Shown: one piece after another, positions 44,211 to 52,363 of the stretch
Position numbering within the stretch: the first letter of the stretch is position 1
Layout: the number at the start of each line of letters is the position of its first letter
Source of the DNA: Alphaproteobacteria bacterium
GTDB taxonomy: Bacteria; Pseudomonadota; Alphaproteobacteria; Sphingomonadales; Sphingomonadaceae
Length of the DNA: 64,000 nucleotides
Reading direction: 5' to 3'
Assembly (NCBI GenBank): GCA_018970445.1
Contig: JAGWWF010000005.1
Location: forward strand, 62,001-126,000
Notes under the pieces: generated by a model
What the model was told of the DNA's origin: nothing
What the model saw: only the letters and a program-made list of their open reading frames with translations
Databases searched by the model: none
Translations under genes and position numbers: made by a program

Positions 44211-44386
44211 CTTGCTGACGCCACGCTGCCACACGCCGCCGATACGCACATTATGACAGTGCGGTTGCAGAAATTTGTTGACGCCGCCTTGACCGCCCGC
44301 TGCGACTCAATAGAATGTGTCCGGATTTCAGAGGGCTGCAACGCCCCGGTCATCATGATCCAGGCCCAGTGGGGGGTGCGTGCGAA

Positions 44387-44665
44387 ATGATCAGATCCGA
44401 ACTGGTTGCCATTGTGGCCGAACAGAATCCGCACCTGACGGTGCGGGAGGTGGAAGGCATCGTCACCACCATCTTTGACGAGATCAGCCAGGCCCTGGCC
44501 GACGGCCGGCGCGTGGAATTGCGTGGCTTTGGCGCCTTCTCCACCCGCGCGCGCGACGCCCGGGTGGGCCGCAACCCGCGCACCGGCACCGCCGTCGAGG
44601 TGGAAGCCAAGCGCGTGCCTTATTTCAAGCCGGGCAAGGAGTTGCGCGAAAAGCTCAACCTCTGA
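44387..44665 (+). CDS. ihfB: Integration host factor subunit beta
   Basis: A 92-residue DNA-bending protein of the HU/IHF family. [17 protein letters not shown] opens the dimerisation helices, [15 protein letters not shown] leads into the beta-ribbon arms, and the arm tip has [11 protein letters not shown] with the intercalating Pro of the RNPRTG loop. The downstream [15 protein letters not shown] is typical. The ATG at 44387 follows GGGGGG. It comes after rpsA and its terminator, so it has its own promoter in the 44211-44386 gap, where no clear -35/-10 is visible. Confidence 0.95.
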   Translation: MIRSELVAIVAEQNPHLTVREVEGIVTTIFDEISQALADGRRVELRGFGAFSTRARDARVGRNPRTGTAVEVEAKRVPYFKPGKELREKLNL

Positions 44666-44718
44666 CGCCCGCAGGCAGAGCCAAGCCGGAGCCACGCCGG
44701 TGCCCGGCGGCAGCAGAT

Positions 44719-44805
44719 GCGGGCGTGGCGGAACCGGTAGACGCAGCGGACTTAAAATCCGCTTTCCACACAGAAGTGCGGGTTCGAGTCCCGCCGCCCG
44801 CACCA
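44719..44805 (+). tRNA. tRNA-Leu (TAA anticodon)
   Basis: An 87-nt class II tRNA. The acceptor GCGGGCG pairs with CGCCCGC, and CCA is encoded (44803-44805). The D arm region is TGGCGGAACCGGTAGACGC. The anticodon arm is GCGGA, loop CTTAAAA, TCCGC, giving anticodon TAA. A long variable arm (CACACAGAAGTG) and the T arm GGGTTCGAGTCCC follow. It reads UUA and UUG codons; UUA is nearly absent in this window. Confidence 0.97.
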
Positions 44806-45088
44806 GCTCTGGCACCCCCGCTGCGACCGGCCCACTCATCGCGCAAGCGCGGCCGCATCGGCCCTGCCGGCAGCGCTTGCCTCGCCAATCCGGCAAGACC
44901 GGGCCTGCGCAGGCCGCCATCATTGCCGCACTGCCTTGCAAAATCGGCAGCAAAGGCCGATTGTAACCAAGTGGCAATGGGCCATTTGGGTGATTCCCCG
45001 ATGGACAGGCCGCCGCCGTCCGGTGCATGGACGGACAAGATTTCCCATCACGCCCGCACGGTGCGGCGCTGATGGCCGGGGATTTGCA
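44806..45088 (+). other. Gap between tRNA-Leu and the Tim44-like gene
   Basis: No gene is supported in this 283-bp stretch; open frames that cross it run antisense to, or through, the tRNA. A hairpin is visible: CCAAGTGGC (44967-44975), loop AATGG, GCCATTTGG (44981-44989), nine pairs with one G-U in RNA, about 100 bases before the downstream start. A GGGGATTTGCA ribosome site precedes ATG 45089. I see no clear promoter or terminator. Confidence 0.4.
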
Positions 45089-45751
45089 ATGTCGGATGGA
45101 AGCGCCTGGGTCGAGATCGTGCTGCTGGCAATGCTGGCCGCCTTCATCGGCCTGCGCCTGGTGTCCGTGCTGGGCAAGCGCACCGGGGAGGAGCGGCCAC
45201 AGCAGATCGGTGACAGTTTCCGCCCTACCGCCGAAGTGACCGCGCCGCCGCGGCGCGAGCAACAGCGCGGCCCGCGCGGCCAGATGGTGCTGCCGCCCGG
45301 CACCGACATCAGCCTGCTGCCGGCGCTGGAGGCCATTGCCGCGGCCGACGCCGGCTTTGCCCCCGATCGCTTTCTGGCCGGCGCCAGCGCGGCTTATGGC
45401 ATGATCCTTTCGGCCTTCTGGTCAGGCGATCTGACGGGCATTGTGGGCCTGGTGTCGGATGAAGTGCACGACAATCTGGCCGCAGCCGTCACCGCCCGCG
45501 ATGGGGCCAGCCTGCCAAACCGCATCCTGGGCACGCCATCGGCGATGATCGAAGGCGCTGAACAAATTGGCCAGATGGTTGAACTCACGGTGCGATTTGC
45601 CGCCCGGATCGCCACCGGCAACGGCGAGATCGAAAGCCGCGATGTCTGGACATTCAGTCGCCATGTCAGCAGCAGCGATCCGGCCTGGGTGCTGATCGCC
45701 ACCGACAATGAAGACGACAGCGCCGATCTGCCGCCCGATCACAACGTCTGA
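45089..45751 (+). CDS. Tim44-like domain protein
   Basis: A 220-residue protein with one N-terminal membrane helix (about residues 7-27, WVEIVLLAMLAAFIGLRLV), a charged/Pro-rich linker and a C-terminal Tim44/TimA-type cystatin-like domain (from FLAGASAAYGMILSAFWSGD on, ending with SRDVWTFSR). In mitochondria Tim44 tethers the import motor to the inner membrane; the bacterial homologues are inner-membrane proteins of poorly known role. An N-terminal extension to 44936 is not supported. It is followed after 22 bases by mltA, so the group may be one transcript. Confidence 0.9.
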   Translation: MSDGSAWVEIVLLAMLAAFIGLRLVSVLGKRTGEERPQQIGDSFRPTAEVTAPPRREQQRGPRGQMVLPPGTDISLLPALEAIAAADAGFAPDRFLAGASAAYGMILSAFWSGDLTGIVGLVSDEVHDNLAAAVTARDGASLPNRILGTPSAMIEGAEQIGQMVELTVRFAARIATGNGEIESRDVWTFSRHVSSSDPAWVLIATDNEDDSADLPPDHNV

Positions 45752-45773
45752 TCGCCTGGCCATCGCTGCCATC

Positions 45774-47009
45774 ATGGCGATGCGCACGCCTTTCGCGCTG
45801 GCTGCCCTGTTGCTGCTTGCGGCCTGCACCGGCCGTTCCGATCGGCCGGTCGCCACCCCGACCGCGCCGCCCGCCCCGCCCGCTGTCACCACGCCGGCCG
45901 AACCACCACCGCCGGCCATCACCCGCGCTGCCCAGGCCGGGCTGGCCATGATGCCGCTGCCGCCGGTCGGGCCGCTGCCGGGAGCGCCCGCCGCGCTTGC
46001 CGCCTTTCGCGCATCCTGTTCCGGCCTCGTGCGCCGCGAGGATCTGTCCGGCCTCACCCAGCCGGCCGATTGGCAGGCGGCCTGCGCCGCTGCGGTGGCC
46101 GTGGCGCCGGGCCAGGCGGATGATTTCTTCTACAGCCAGTTTGTCGGCATCACGGTTGCCGAGGGCAAGGGCTTTGCCACCGGTTATTACGAACCGGAAA
46201 TTGCCGCCAGCCTGACACCGCAGCCGGGCTATCAGGTGCCGCTCTATCGCCGGCCGGCCGATCTGATCGATGTGCCGCTGGGGGATTTTGCCGCCAGCCT
46301 GAAAGGCCGCACGGTGCGCGGCCGGGTGGAGGGCAGCCGGCTGGTGCCCTATGCCAGCAGGGCGCAGATCGCCGCCGGCGCACTGGTGGGCCGCAGCCTG
46401 GAACTGGCCTGGGCAGCCGATCCCTATGAAGCGTTCTTTCTGGAAATCCAGGGCAGTGGCCGGTTGCGCCTGCCCGATGGCCGCATCATCCGCATCGGTT
46501 ATGACGGCCAGAATGGCCGCGATTATGTTGCCATCGGCCGGTTGCTGATCGAACAGGGTGTGCTGGAAAAGGGCAAGGCCGGCATGGCCGAAATCCTCGC
46601 CTGGCTGCGCACCCACCCCGATGCGGCACCGGCCATCCTGAACGCCAACCCGTCGAAGATCTTCTTTCGGGAACTGGAGGGCGACGGCCCGATTGGCGCG
46701 ATGGGGGTGGTGGTCACGCCGCGCGTGTCGGTCGCCGCCGATCCGGCCTTCATTCCGCTGGGCGCGCCGTTGCTGGTGGAAACCAGCCTGTCGCGCAGCG
46801 GCCAGCCGCTGGTTCGGATGATGGTGGCGCAGGATACCGGCGGGGCCATCAAGGGCGCGAACCGCATCGATCTGTTCCTGGGGCCGGGGGCAGAGGCCGC
46901 CGCCGACGCCGGGGCGCAATCGGCGCCAGCCAGGCTCACCCTGCTGATCCCGCGCGCCGCGGCCGTGCGCCTGCACCTGATGCCCGATGCGTCGCCTGAG
47001 CGCCCATGA
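45774..47009 (+). CDS. mltA: Lytic transglycosylase MltA
   Basis: A 411-residue outer-membrane lipoprotein that cleaves the MurNAc-GlcNAc bond of peptidoglycan with anhydro-ring formation. The signal peptide ends in the lipobox LLLAAC with lipidated Cys18. The MltA barrel includes FATGYYEPEIAASLTP and FFLEIQGSGRLRLPDG, and the C-terminal 3D domain carries VAQDTGGAIKGANRIDLFLG with the catalytic aspartates. ATG 45774 is used; ATG 45780 gives nearly the same protein. A Pro/Thr-rich linker follows the lipobox. The last 23 bases overlap the start of the Smr gene. Confidence 0.95.
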   Translation: MAMRTPFALAALLLLAACTGRSDRPVATPTAPPAPPAVTTPAEPPPPAITRAAQAGLAMMPLPPVGPLPGAPAALAAFRASCSGLVRREDLSGLTQPADWQAACAAAVAVAPGQADDFFYSQFVGITVAEGKGFATGYYEPEIAASLTPQPGYQVPLYRRPADLIDVPLGDFAASLKGRTVRGRVEGSRLVPYASRAQIAAGALVGRSLELAWAADPYEAFFLEIQGSGRLRLPDGRIIRIGYDGQNGRDYVAIGRLLIEQGVLEKGKAGMAEILAWLRTHPDAAPAILNANPSKIFFRELEGDGPIGAMGVVVTPRVSVAADPAFIPLGAPLLVETSLSRSGQPLVRMMVAQDTGGAIKGANRIDLFLGPGAEAAADAGAQSAPARLTLLIPRAAAVRLHLMPDASPERP

Positions 47010-47517
47010 ACGCGCGCTGTGGGCCCGCGTGGCCGCCAGCGTGAAGCCGCTGCCGGGCAAGCCGCTGCCTGAGCGGCCGGCAGCGCAGGCCCCGGCGGCT
47101 CCTGCCGCGACCACCAGCCCGGCCATCAGCCCGGTCCCAAGGCCGGCCCCGCCAGCCCCGCGCCCGGCCACGGCCAAACCCGGCCCGCACCCGCTGGGCG
47201 CGACGCTGGATGGCAGCTGGGATCGCCAGATCAGCCGCGGCCGGCTGGTGCCCGATCGCATCATCGATCTGCACGGCCACACGCTGGCCGATGCCCATGC
47301 CCGGCTGGCCGCCGCCATCCATGGCGGCGACGGCGCCCGCGTCATCCTGGTGATCACCGGCAAGGGCCGACCCGACCGGCCAGCGCGCATCCGTGCCGAA
47401 CTGATGCACTGGCTGGAACGGCCGGACATGCGCAACGCCGTGGCCTCGTTGCGGGGCGCCCATCCACGCCATGGCGGCAGCGGCGCCTTCTATCTGATCC
47501 TGCGCCGCGCCAAATAG
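46987..47517 (+). CDS. Smr/MutS2-C domain protein
   Basis: A 176-residue protein with an N-terminal Pro/Ala-rich segment (about residues 18-65) and a C-terminal Smr domain: IIDLHGHTLADAHARLAAAI, VILVITGKG and the ending LRGAHPRHGGSGAFYLIL. Smr domains nick DNA or RNA; the DLHGH motif and GKG loop are the catalytic or binding core. The gene starts inside mltA, a coupling also seen in other alphaproteobacteria from memory. The substrate in this stand-alone form is unknown. Confidence 0.9.
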   Translation: MRRLSAHERALWARVAASVKPLPGKPLPERPAAQAPAAPAATTSPAISPVPRPAPPAPRPATAKPGPHPLGATLDGSWDRQISRGRLVPDRIIDLHGHTLADAHARLAAAIHGGDGARVILVITGKGRPDRPARIRAELMHWLERPDMRNAVASLRGAHPRHGGSGAFYLILRRAK

Positions 47518-47589
47518 GCCCCTATCCGCAATTGCAGTCGGCAACGGCGGCAAGTGCGGCTAGAAGCGCGCAACAGGGGAGAATGAATC

Positions 47590-48366
47590 ATGAGCGATGA
47601 TGTCGTGACGGCCACGCGCGATGGCCCGGTGGCCATTGTCACGCTCAATCGGCCACAGGCGATGAACGCGCTGAATCAGGCGCTGCGCCGCGCCCTGGCC
47701 GCCGTGTTTCGCGCGCTGGAAGCCGATGATGATGTGCGCGCCATCGTGTTGACCGGGGCCGGCACCCGCGCCTTCACCGCCGGGCTGGATCTGAAGGAAC
47801 TGGGCAGCCAAGGCCTGGGCGCCGCCAACGCCGACGGGCCGGATGACAATCCGGTGAAGGCCATCGAACAGACCGGCAAGCCGGTGATCGGCGCGATCAA
47901 CGGCGTGGCCATCACCGGCGGGTTCGAGGTGGCGCTGGCCTGCGACGTGCTGATAGGATCCGAAAACGCCCGCTTTGCCGATACCCATGCGCGCGTGGGC
48001 ATCATGCCGGGCTGGGGCCTGTCCCAGAAACTGTCCCGCCTGGTCGGGCCCTATCGCGCGCGCGAGCTGTCGCTGACGGGCAATTTCCTTGATGCCGCCA
48101 CGGCGGAGCGCTGGGGCCTGCTGAACCGGGTGGTGCCCGCCGATCAGCTGCTGGCCGCCGCCACGGCGCTGGCGCACGACATGGCCGGCATCGCGCCCGG
48201 CTTTGCGCGTCGCTACAAGCGGTTGATCAATGATGGATATGATCTGCCGTTCGGCGAGGCCATGGCGCTGGAGGCCGAGCGGTCCAGCGCTGCCAATGCC
48301 CAGGTTTCGGCCGCCGAGGTGGAAGCCGCGCGCGGTGCGGTGCAGCAACGGGGACGCAGCCAATGA
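47590..48366 (+). CDS. Crotonase-family enoyl-CoA hydratase-like enzyme
   Basis: A 258-residue crotonase-fold enzyme acting on an acyl-CoA. VTLNRPQAMNALNQALR opens the fold, FTAGLDLKELG is the oxyanion loop, and GVAITGGFEVALACD holds the first catalytic Glu. At the second acid position the motif reads ADTHARVGIMPG, so His stands where hydratases usually have Glu (PET-x-LGIMPG). It may therefore do a related reaction (isomerase, hydrolase) rather than hydration. ATG 47590 follows AGGGGAG. The stop overlaps the P450 start (ATGA), so the two are coupled. Confidence 0.88.
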   Translation: MSDDVVTATRDGPVAIVTLNRPQAMNALNQALRRALAAVFRALEADDDVRAIVLTGAGTRAFTAGLDLKELGSQGLGAANADGPDDNPVKAIEQTGKPVIGAINGVAITGGFEVALACDVLIGSENARFADTHARVGIMPGWGLSQKLSRLVGPYRARELSLTGNFLDAATAERWGLLNRVVPADQLLAAATALAHDMAGIAPGFARRYKRLINDGYDLPFGEAMALEAERSSAANAQVSAAEVEAARGAVQQRGRSQ

Positions 48367-49670
48367 CCGCCATGCCCTTCCCCGGCTTCAACAGCGATAC
48401 GCTGGACAACAGCCTCGTCAACCCGGCGGCCTATGCCGATGAAAGCATCCACGATGCCTATGCGCAGCTGCGCCGCGACGATCCGGTGCACTGGACGCAG
48501 CCGACCGGATTTCGCCCCTTCTGGTCGATCACCCGGCATGCCGACATCGTGGCGATCGCCAAGGCCAATGATCGCTTCATCAACCGGGAACGCACCTACA
48601 TCAGCCCCATCGAGGCCGAGGACTGGGTGAAGCAGACCACGGGGGACAGCCACCTGTTCCGCACGCTGGTCGATCTGGATGATCCGCTGCACATGCAATT
48701 GCGGCGCATCACCAACAGCTGGTTCATGCCGCAGAATCTGAAGGCGCTGGAACCGCAGATCGCCGCCATCGCCCGGGCGCATGTGGATCGCATGGCGGCG
48801 CTGGGTGGGGCCTGTGATTTCGTCAACGAAGTGGCGCTGTGGTATCCGCTGCGCGTGATCATGATGATCCTGGGCCTGCCGGAGGCCGACGAACCGCGCA
48901 TGTTGCAGATGACGCAGGAGATTTTCGGCCCTCAGGACCCGGACGTGGTGGCGCGCAGCCGCATCCTGACGCAGGGCATGGGCAGCCCGGAGGCCAGTGG
49001 CAACCCGCAGGTGGACATATTCGCCCTGGTGCAACAGTTCTTCGCCTATTTCGGCGAGGTGCTGGCCGATCGCCGCGCCAATCCGCGCGATGATCTGGCC
49101 ACCGTGATCGCGCAAGGCACGGTGGACGGCCAGCCCATCGGCCTGCTGGAAGCCATCAGCTATTACGCCATCACCGTCACCGCCGGCCATGACACCACCA
49201 GCAGCACGGCATCGGGCGGCCTGCTGGCGCTGGCGCAGAATCCGGCTGTGCTGGCGCAGCTGAAGGCCGATCCATCGCTGCTTCCGGCAGCCGTGGAGGA
49301 GATGATCCGCTGGGTGACGCCGGTGAAACATTTCATGCGCACCTGCACGGTTGATACCGAAATCGGTGGCAAGACGATCCGGGCCGGCGACGGCGTCGCG
49401 CTGTTCTACTGGTCGGGCAATCGCGACGCGGCGGTGTTCGATGATCCCTTCCGTTTCCGGGTGGATCGGGCGAGCAACCCGCAGACCGCCTTTGGCAACG
49501 GCGTCCACCAGTGCCTGGGCCTGCATCTGGCCCGCATGGAAATCCGCGCCCTGTTCGCCGAACTGCTGCCCCGGCTGGACGCCATCGAACTGGCCGGCGA
49601 ACCGAAATTGTCGGTGGCCAATTTCGTTTCCGGCCTGAAATCGCTACCGATCCGGTATCGGATGCGATGA
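48363..49670 (+). CDS. Cytochrome P450
   Basis: A 435-residue class I bacterial P450 monooxygenase without a membrane anchor. The I-helix is AGHDTTSS (274-281) with Asp277 and Thr278 for O2 activation, the ExxR pair is E313/R316 (EEMIRW), and the haem thiolate is C384 in FGNGVHQCLGLHLAR. The first third contains the SRL-type variable segments. It needs ferredoxin and reductase, which are not in the window. It is translationally coupled to the crotonase gene before it and the thioesterase gene after it, both by ATGA overlaps, implying an acyl-CoA or steroid/terpenoid-type substrate. Substrate is not determinable. Confidence 0.95.
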   Translation: MTAMPFPGFNSDTLDNSLVNPAAYADESIHDAYAQLRRDDPVHWTQPTGFRPFWSITRHADIVAIAKANDRFINRERTYISPIEAEDWVKQTTGDSHLFRTLVDLDDPLHMQLRRITNSWFMPQNLKALEPQIAAIARAHVDRMAALGGACDFVNEVALWYPLRVIMMILGLPEADEPRMLQMTQEIFGPQDPDVVARSRILTQGMGSPEASGNPQVDIFALVQQFFAYFGEVLADRRANPRDDLATVIAQGTVDGQPIGLLEAISYYAITVTAGHDTTSSTASGGLLALAQNPAVLAQLKADPSLLPAAVEEMIRWVTPVKHFMRTCTVDTEIGGKTIRAGDGVALFYWSGNRDAAVFDDPFRFRVDRASNPQTAFGNGVHQCLGLHLARMEIRALFAELLPRLDAIELAGEPKLSVANFVSGLKSLPIRYRMR

Positions 49671-50104
49671 AGGCCGATCCGCGCCGGCGCGCGCCTGATG
49701 CCTATCCGGCCAGCCTGACGCTGGAAACCCGCTTTGGCGACATGGATGTGAACGGTCATCTGAACAATGTCGCCTTCGCGCGGCTGTTCGAGGAAACCCG
49801 CGTGCGCTTCAACCGTTCCGGCCCGGCGGCGCCAACGGCCGGGGAGCGCCGCTCCAGCTTTGTCGTCGCCCATGTTGCCATCGATTATCTGGCGGAAGGC
49901 AATTATCCGGCCCCTGTCACCATCGGTTACGCCATTGCGCGCATCGGCAGCAGCAGTTTCACGGTCGCCATGGCGGCGTTTCAGGATGGCAACTGCATCG
50001 CCCTGTGTGACAGCGTGCTGGTGCACCGCGATCCCGCCAGCGGCCCGGCGCCGATCCCGCCGCCCTTGCGGGAACGGCTTGAGGGGCTGGCTCTTCGCGG
50101 CTAG
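49667..50104 (+). CDS. Acyl-CoA thioesterase, hotdog fold
   Basis: A 145-residue 4-hydroxybenzoyl-CoA-type thioesterase. The catalytic region reads TRFGDMDVNGHLNNVAFARLF (Asp then GHLNN), followed by the hotdog sheet with VAHVAIDYLAEGNYPAPVTI. It starts inside the P450 stop (ATGA). In a set with a crotonase and a P450 it could release a modified acid from CoA. It differs clearly from the thioesterase near guaA. Substrate unknown. Confidence 0.9.
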   Translation: MKADPRRRAPDAYPASLTLETRFGDMDVNGHLNNVAFARLFEETRVRFNRSGPAAPTAGERRSSFVVAHVAIDYLAEGNYPAPVTIGYAIARIGSSSFTVAMAAFQDGNCIALCDSVLVHRDPASGPAPIPPPLRERLEGLALRG

Positions 50105-50136
50105 AGCCATCGCTTTCCCCCGAACGGAGACGATCA

Positions 50137-50586
50137 ATGGCGCAAACCCTCACCCTCACCCTCAGCAGCGGCGGCGATGTCGTCATCACGTTGCGCCCCG
50201 ATGTCGCCCCCGGCCATGTGGAACGCATCACCACGCTGGCGGCCCAGGGCTTTTATGACGGTGTGAAGTTCCACCGCGTCATCCCCGGCTTCATGGCCCA
50301 GGGCGGCTGCCCCAAGGGCACCGGCACCGGTGGCAGCGACCTGCCCGATCTGAAGGCCGAATTCAACGACGTGCCGCATGTGCGCGGCGTCTGCTCCATG
50401 GCGCGAACCAGCGCCCCGCACAGCGCCAACAGCCAGTTCTTCATCTGCTTCGACGACGCCCGCTTCCTCGATCGCCAATATACGGTGTGGGGCGAAGTGA
50501 CGTTGGGCATGGAATTTGTCGATGCGCTGCCCAAGGGCGAACCGCCGCGCGCACCCGGCCACATCGTCAAGGCCACGGTGGCCTGA
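50137..50586 (+). CDS. ppiB: Peptidyl-prolyl cis-trans isomerase
   Basis: A 149-residue cyclophilin-type PPIase. FYDGVKFHRVIPGFMAQGG holds the catalytic Arg, SMARTSAPHSANSQFFICFD and FLDRQYTVWGEVTLGMEFVD are standard, and there is no signal peptide, so it is cytoplasmic. The ATG at 50137 follows GGAGACG. It is the last gene of the crotonase - P450 - thioesterase run, 32 bases downstream, and a strong terminator follows. The link to those enzymes may be only transcriptional. Confidence 0.96.
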   Translation: MAQTLTLTLSSGGDVVITLRPDVAPGHVERITTLAAQGFYDGVKFHRVIPGFMAQGGCPKGTGTGGSDLPDLKAEFNDVPHVRGVCSMARTSAPHSANSQFFICFDDARFLDRQYTVWGEVTLGMEFVDALPKGEPPRAPGHIVKATVA

Positions 50587-50591
50587 CCAGC

Positions 50592-50625
50592 AAAGCCCCC
50601 GCCAGAGCGATCTGGCGGGGGCTTT
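50592..50625. terminator. Bidirectional intrinsic terminator
   Basis: Two 15-bp arms, AAAGCCCCCGCCAGA (50592-50606) and TCTGGCGGGGGCTTT (50611-50625), around the loop GCGA, with T5 at 50623-50627 on the plus strand. On the other strand AAAG gives a shorter T-run. It lies between the convergent ppiB and RNA helicase genes and serves at least ppiB. Confidence 0.9.
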
Positions 50626-50652
50626 TTCCTGGGGGCGACGCAGGGCGTGGCG

Positions 50653-52116
50653 TTACCGCCCGGCGGGCGAACGCCGGCCACCGCCATCGCGCTGGCCGCC
50701 CGTGCGCTGGCCGCCAAAGCCGCCACCGGGCCGGCCCTGCGGACGCCCTTGCGGACGCCCTTGCGCATGGGGGCCACCAGGCCGGCCTTGCGGACGGCCT
50801 TCGGCACTGCGCGGCGGGCCGCCACCGTCACGGCGCGGGCCCGCTTCACGCCGGCCATCGGCGTGCACCACGGCGCGCGGATCGCGGCCCGGCCGGCCGC
50901 CCCGGTTGTAATCCCGCTCTTCACGCGGCGGTTCGGCCGCCGCCGGGCTGGACTTGATCAGCTTGGCCGTCTTGCCCACCAGATCGCGGAAGTTGGGCGG
51001 CAACGGTGCCTGGGTCAGCGCCATGCGGATCGTCTTTTCGATATCCTTCAGATAGGGCCGCTCATCGGGGGCGCACAGGGCGATGGCGATACCAGCGCGG
51101 CCGGCGCGTGCGGTGCGGCCGATGCGGTGCACATATTGTTCGGGCACATTGGGCAGCTCGTAATTGAACACATGGCTCACCGCCGGAATATCCAGCCCGC
51201 GCGCGGCAATGTCGGTCGCGACCAGAATCTTCAGCGTGCCGGCGCGAAAGCCATCCAGCGCGCGGGTGCGCTGCGGCTGGCTGCGGTTGCCGTGGATCGC
51301 CTCGGCCACCAGGCCGTGCGCGGCGAGCTGGCGCACCACCCGGTCGGCGCCGTGCTTGGTGCGGGTGAACACGATGCTGCTCGCCACATCCTCGCCTTCC
51401 AGCAGATTTGCCAGCAGCGCCAGCTTTTCCGGCTGGCTGACATGCACCACCGATTGCACCACCTTTTCCACCGTGGTCGCCGCCGGCTGCACCGCCACCT
51501 TCACCGGGTTTTTAAGATAGCGTTCGGCCAGCTGCTCGATCGCCGGGGCCAGGGTGGCGGAAAACAGCATCGACTGGCGCTGCTTGGGCAACAGGCCGGT
51601 GATGCGCTTCAAGTCATGGATGAAGCCCAGATCCAGCATCTGGTCACATTCATCCAGCACCAGCATTTCCACCCGGCCCAGGTCGCAGGCGCCCTTCATC
51701 ACCAGATCGATCAGCCGGCCGGGCGTTGCTACCAGCACATCGACACCCGGTGCCAGCGCACGTTCCTGGCGGCCGATCGGCACGCCGCCGAACACCACGG
51801 CCACCGACAATTTCATGTAACGGCCATAGGCCTGGAAGCTGGCGGCAATCTGGCTGGCCAGCTCGCGCGTCGGGGCCAGCACCAGGGCACGGGTGTGCAG
51901 CTTCAGCCGGTGCTTGGGGTCAGCGGCAAGGCGGTGCAGCATCGGCAGGGCAAAGGCCGCGGTCTTGCCGGTGCCGGTCTGCGCCAGGCCCAGCACGTCA
52001 TGCCCGGCCAGTGCCGGCGGAATCGCCGCCTGCTGGATCGGGCTGGGGGTGGTATAGCCCTTGTCGGCAATGGCACGCGCCAACGGTTCCGCCAGGGCGA
52101 GATCAGAGAAGTTCAT
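50653..52116 (-). CDS. DEAD-box-type RNA helicase
   Basis: A 487-residue ATP-dependent RNA helicase. The Q motif (TTPSPIQQAAIPPALAG), Walker A AQTGTGKT (45-52), motif II DECD (155-158, so a Cys replaces the Ala of DEAD), SAT (186-188), ARGLDIP and HRIGRTARAGR are all present. The last about 95 residues are Arg/Gly/Pro/Gln-rich with tandem GRPQGRP units, an RNA-binding disordered tail. The ATG 52116 starts MNFSDLALAEPL. A gap of about 247 bp separates it from the divergent peptidase gene, so it has a long leader, as cold-responsive helicases often have. Confidence 0.95.
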   Translation of the reverse strand: MNFSDLALAEPLARAIADKGYTTPSPIQQAAIPPALAGHDVLGLAQTGTGKTAAFALPMLHRLAADPKHRLKLHTRALVLAPTRELASQIAASFQAYGRYMKLSVAVVFGGVPIGRQERALAPGVDVLVATPGRLIDLVMKGACDLGRVEMLVLDECDQMLDLGFIHDLKRITGLLPKQRQSMLFSATLAPAIEQLAERYLKNPVKVAVQPAATTVEKVVQSVVHVSQPEKLALLANLLEGEDVASSIVFTRTKHGADRVVRQLAAHGLVAEAIHGNRSQPQRTRALDGFRAGTLKILVATDIAARGLDIPAVSHVFNYELPNVPEQYVHRIGRTARAGRAGIAIALCAPDERPYLKDIEKTIRMALTQAPLPPNFRDLVGKTAKLIKSSPAAAEPPREERDYNRGGRPGRDPRAVVHADGRREAGPRRDGGGPPRSAEGRPQGRPGGPHAQGRPQGRPQGRPGGGFGGQRTGGQRDGGGRRSPAGR

Positions 52117-52363
52117 GGGGATTTGTTCCAACAATATCAGTCGCCCGGAAGGCACCCAAAGAGACTCTGGGCCAACCGGGTGGGGGTTGACTGGCAACCC
52201 GCGTGATAAGGGAAGCAAGCTTGGAGGGGTGGGGCACTGGAGCCAGTTGCTCCGATCACGCGCCCGTCGAGTTGTGGAGCTCCTTTGGACGCTTTGGCAC
52301 CGAAAGTCAAATTTGCACCGGCCGCTGCCTCCGGCTAGCCTTTCCGGAAACGGGGGAAGCACC

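Noticed and set aside
44475-44966. A 163-codon plus-strand frame running through tRNA-Leu
   Set aside because: It overlaps both ihfB and the tRNA in another frame and has no domain. It is a shadow frame.
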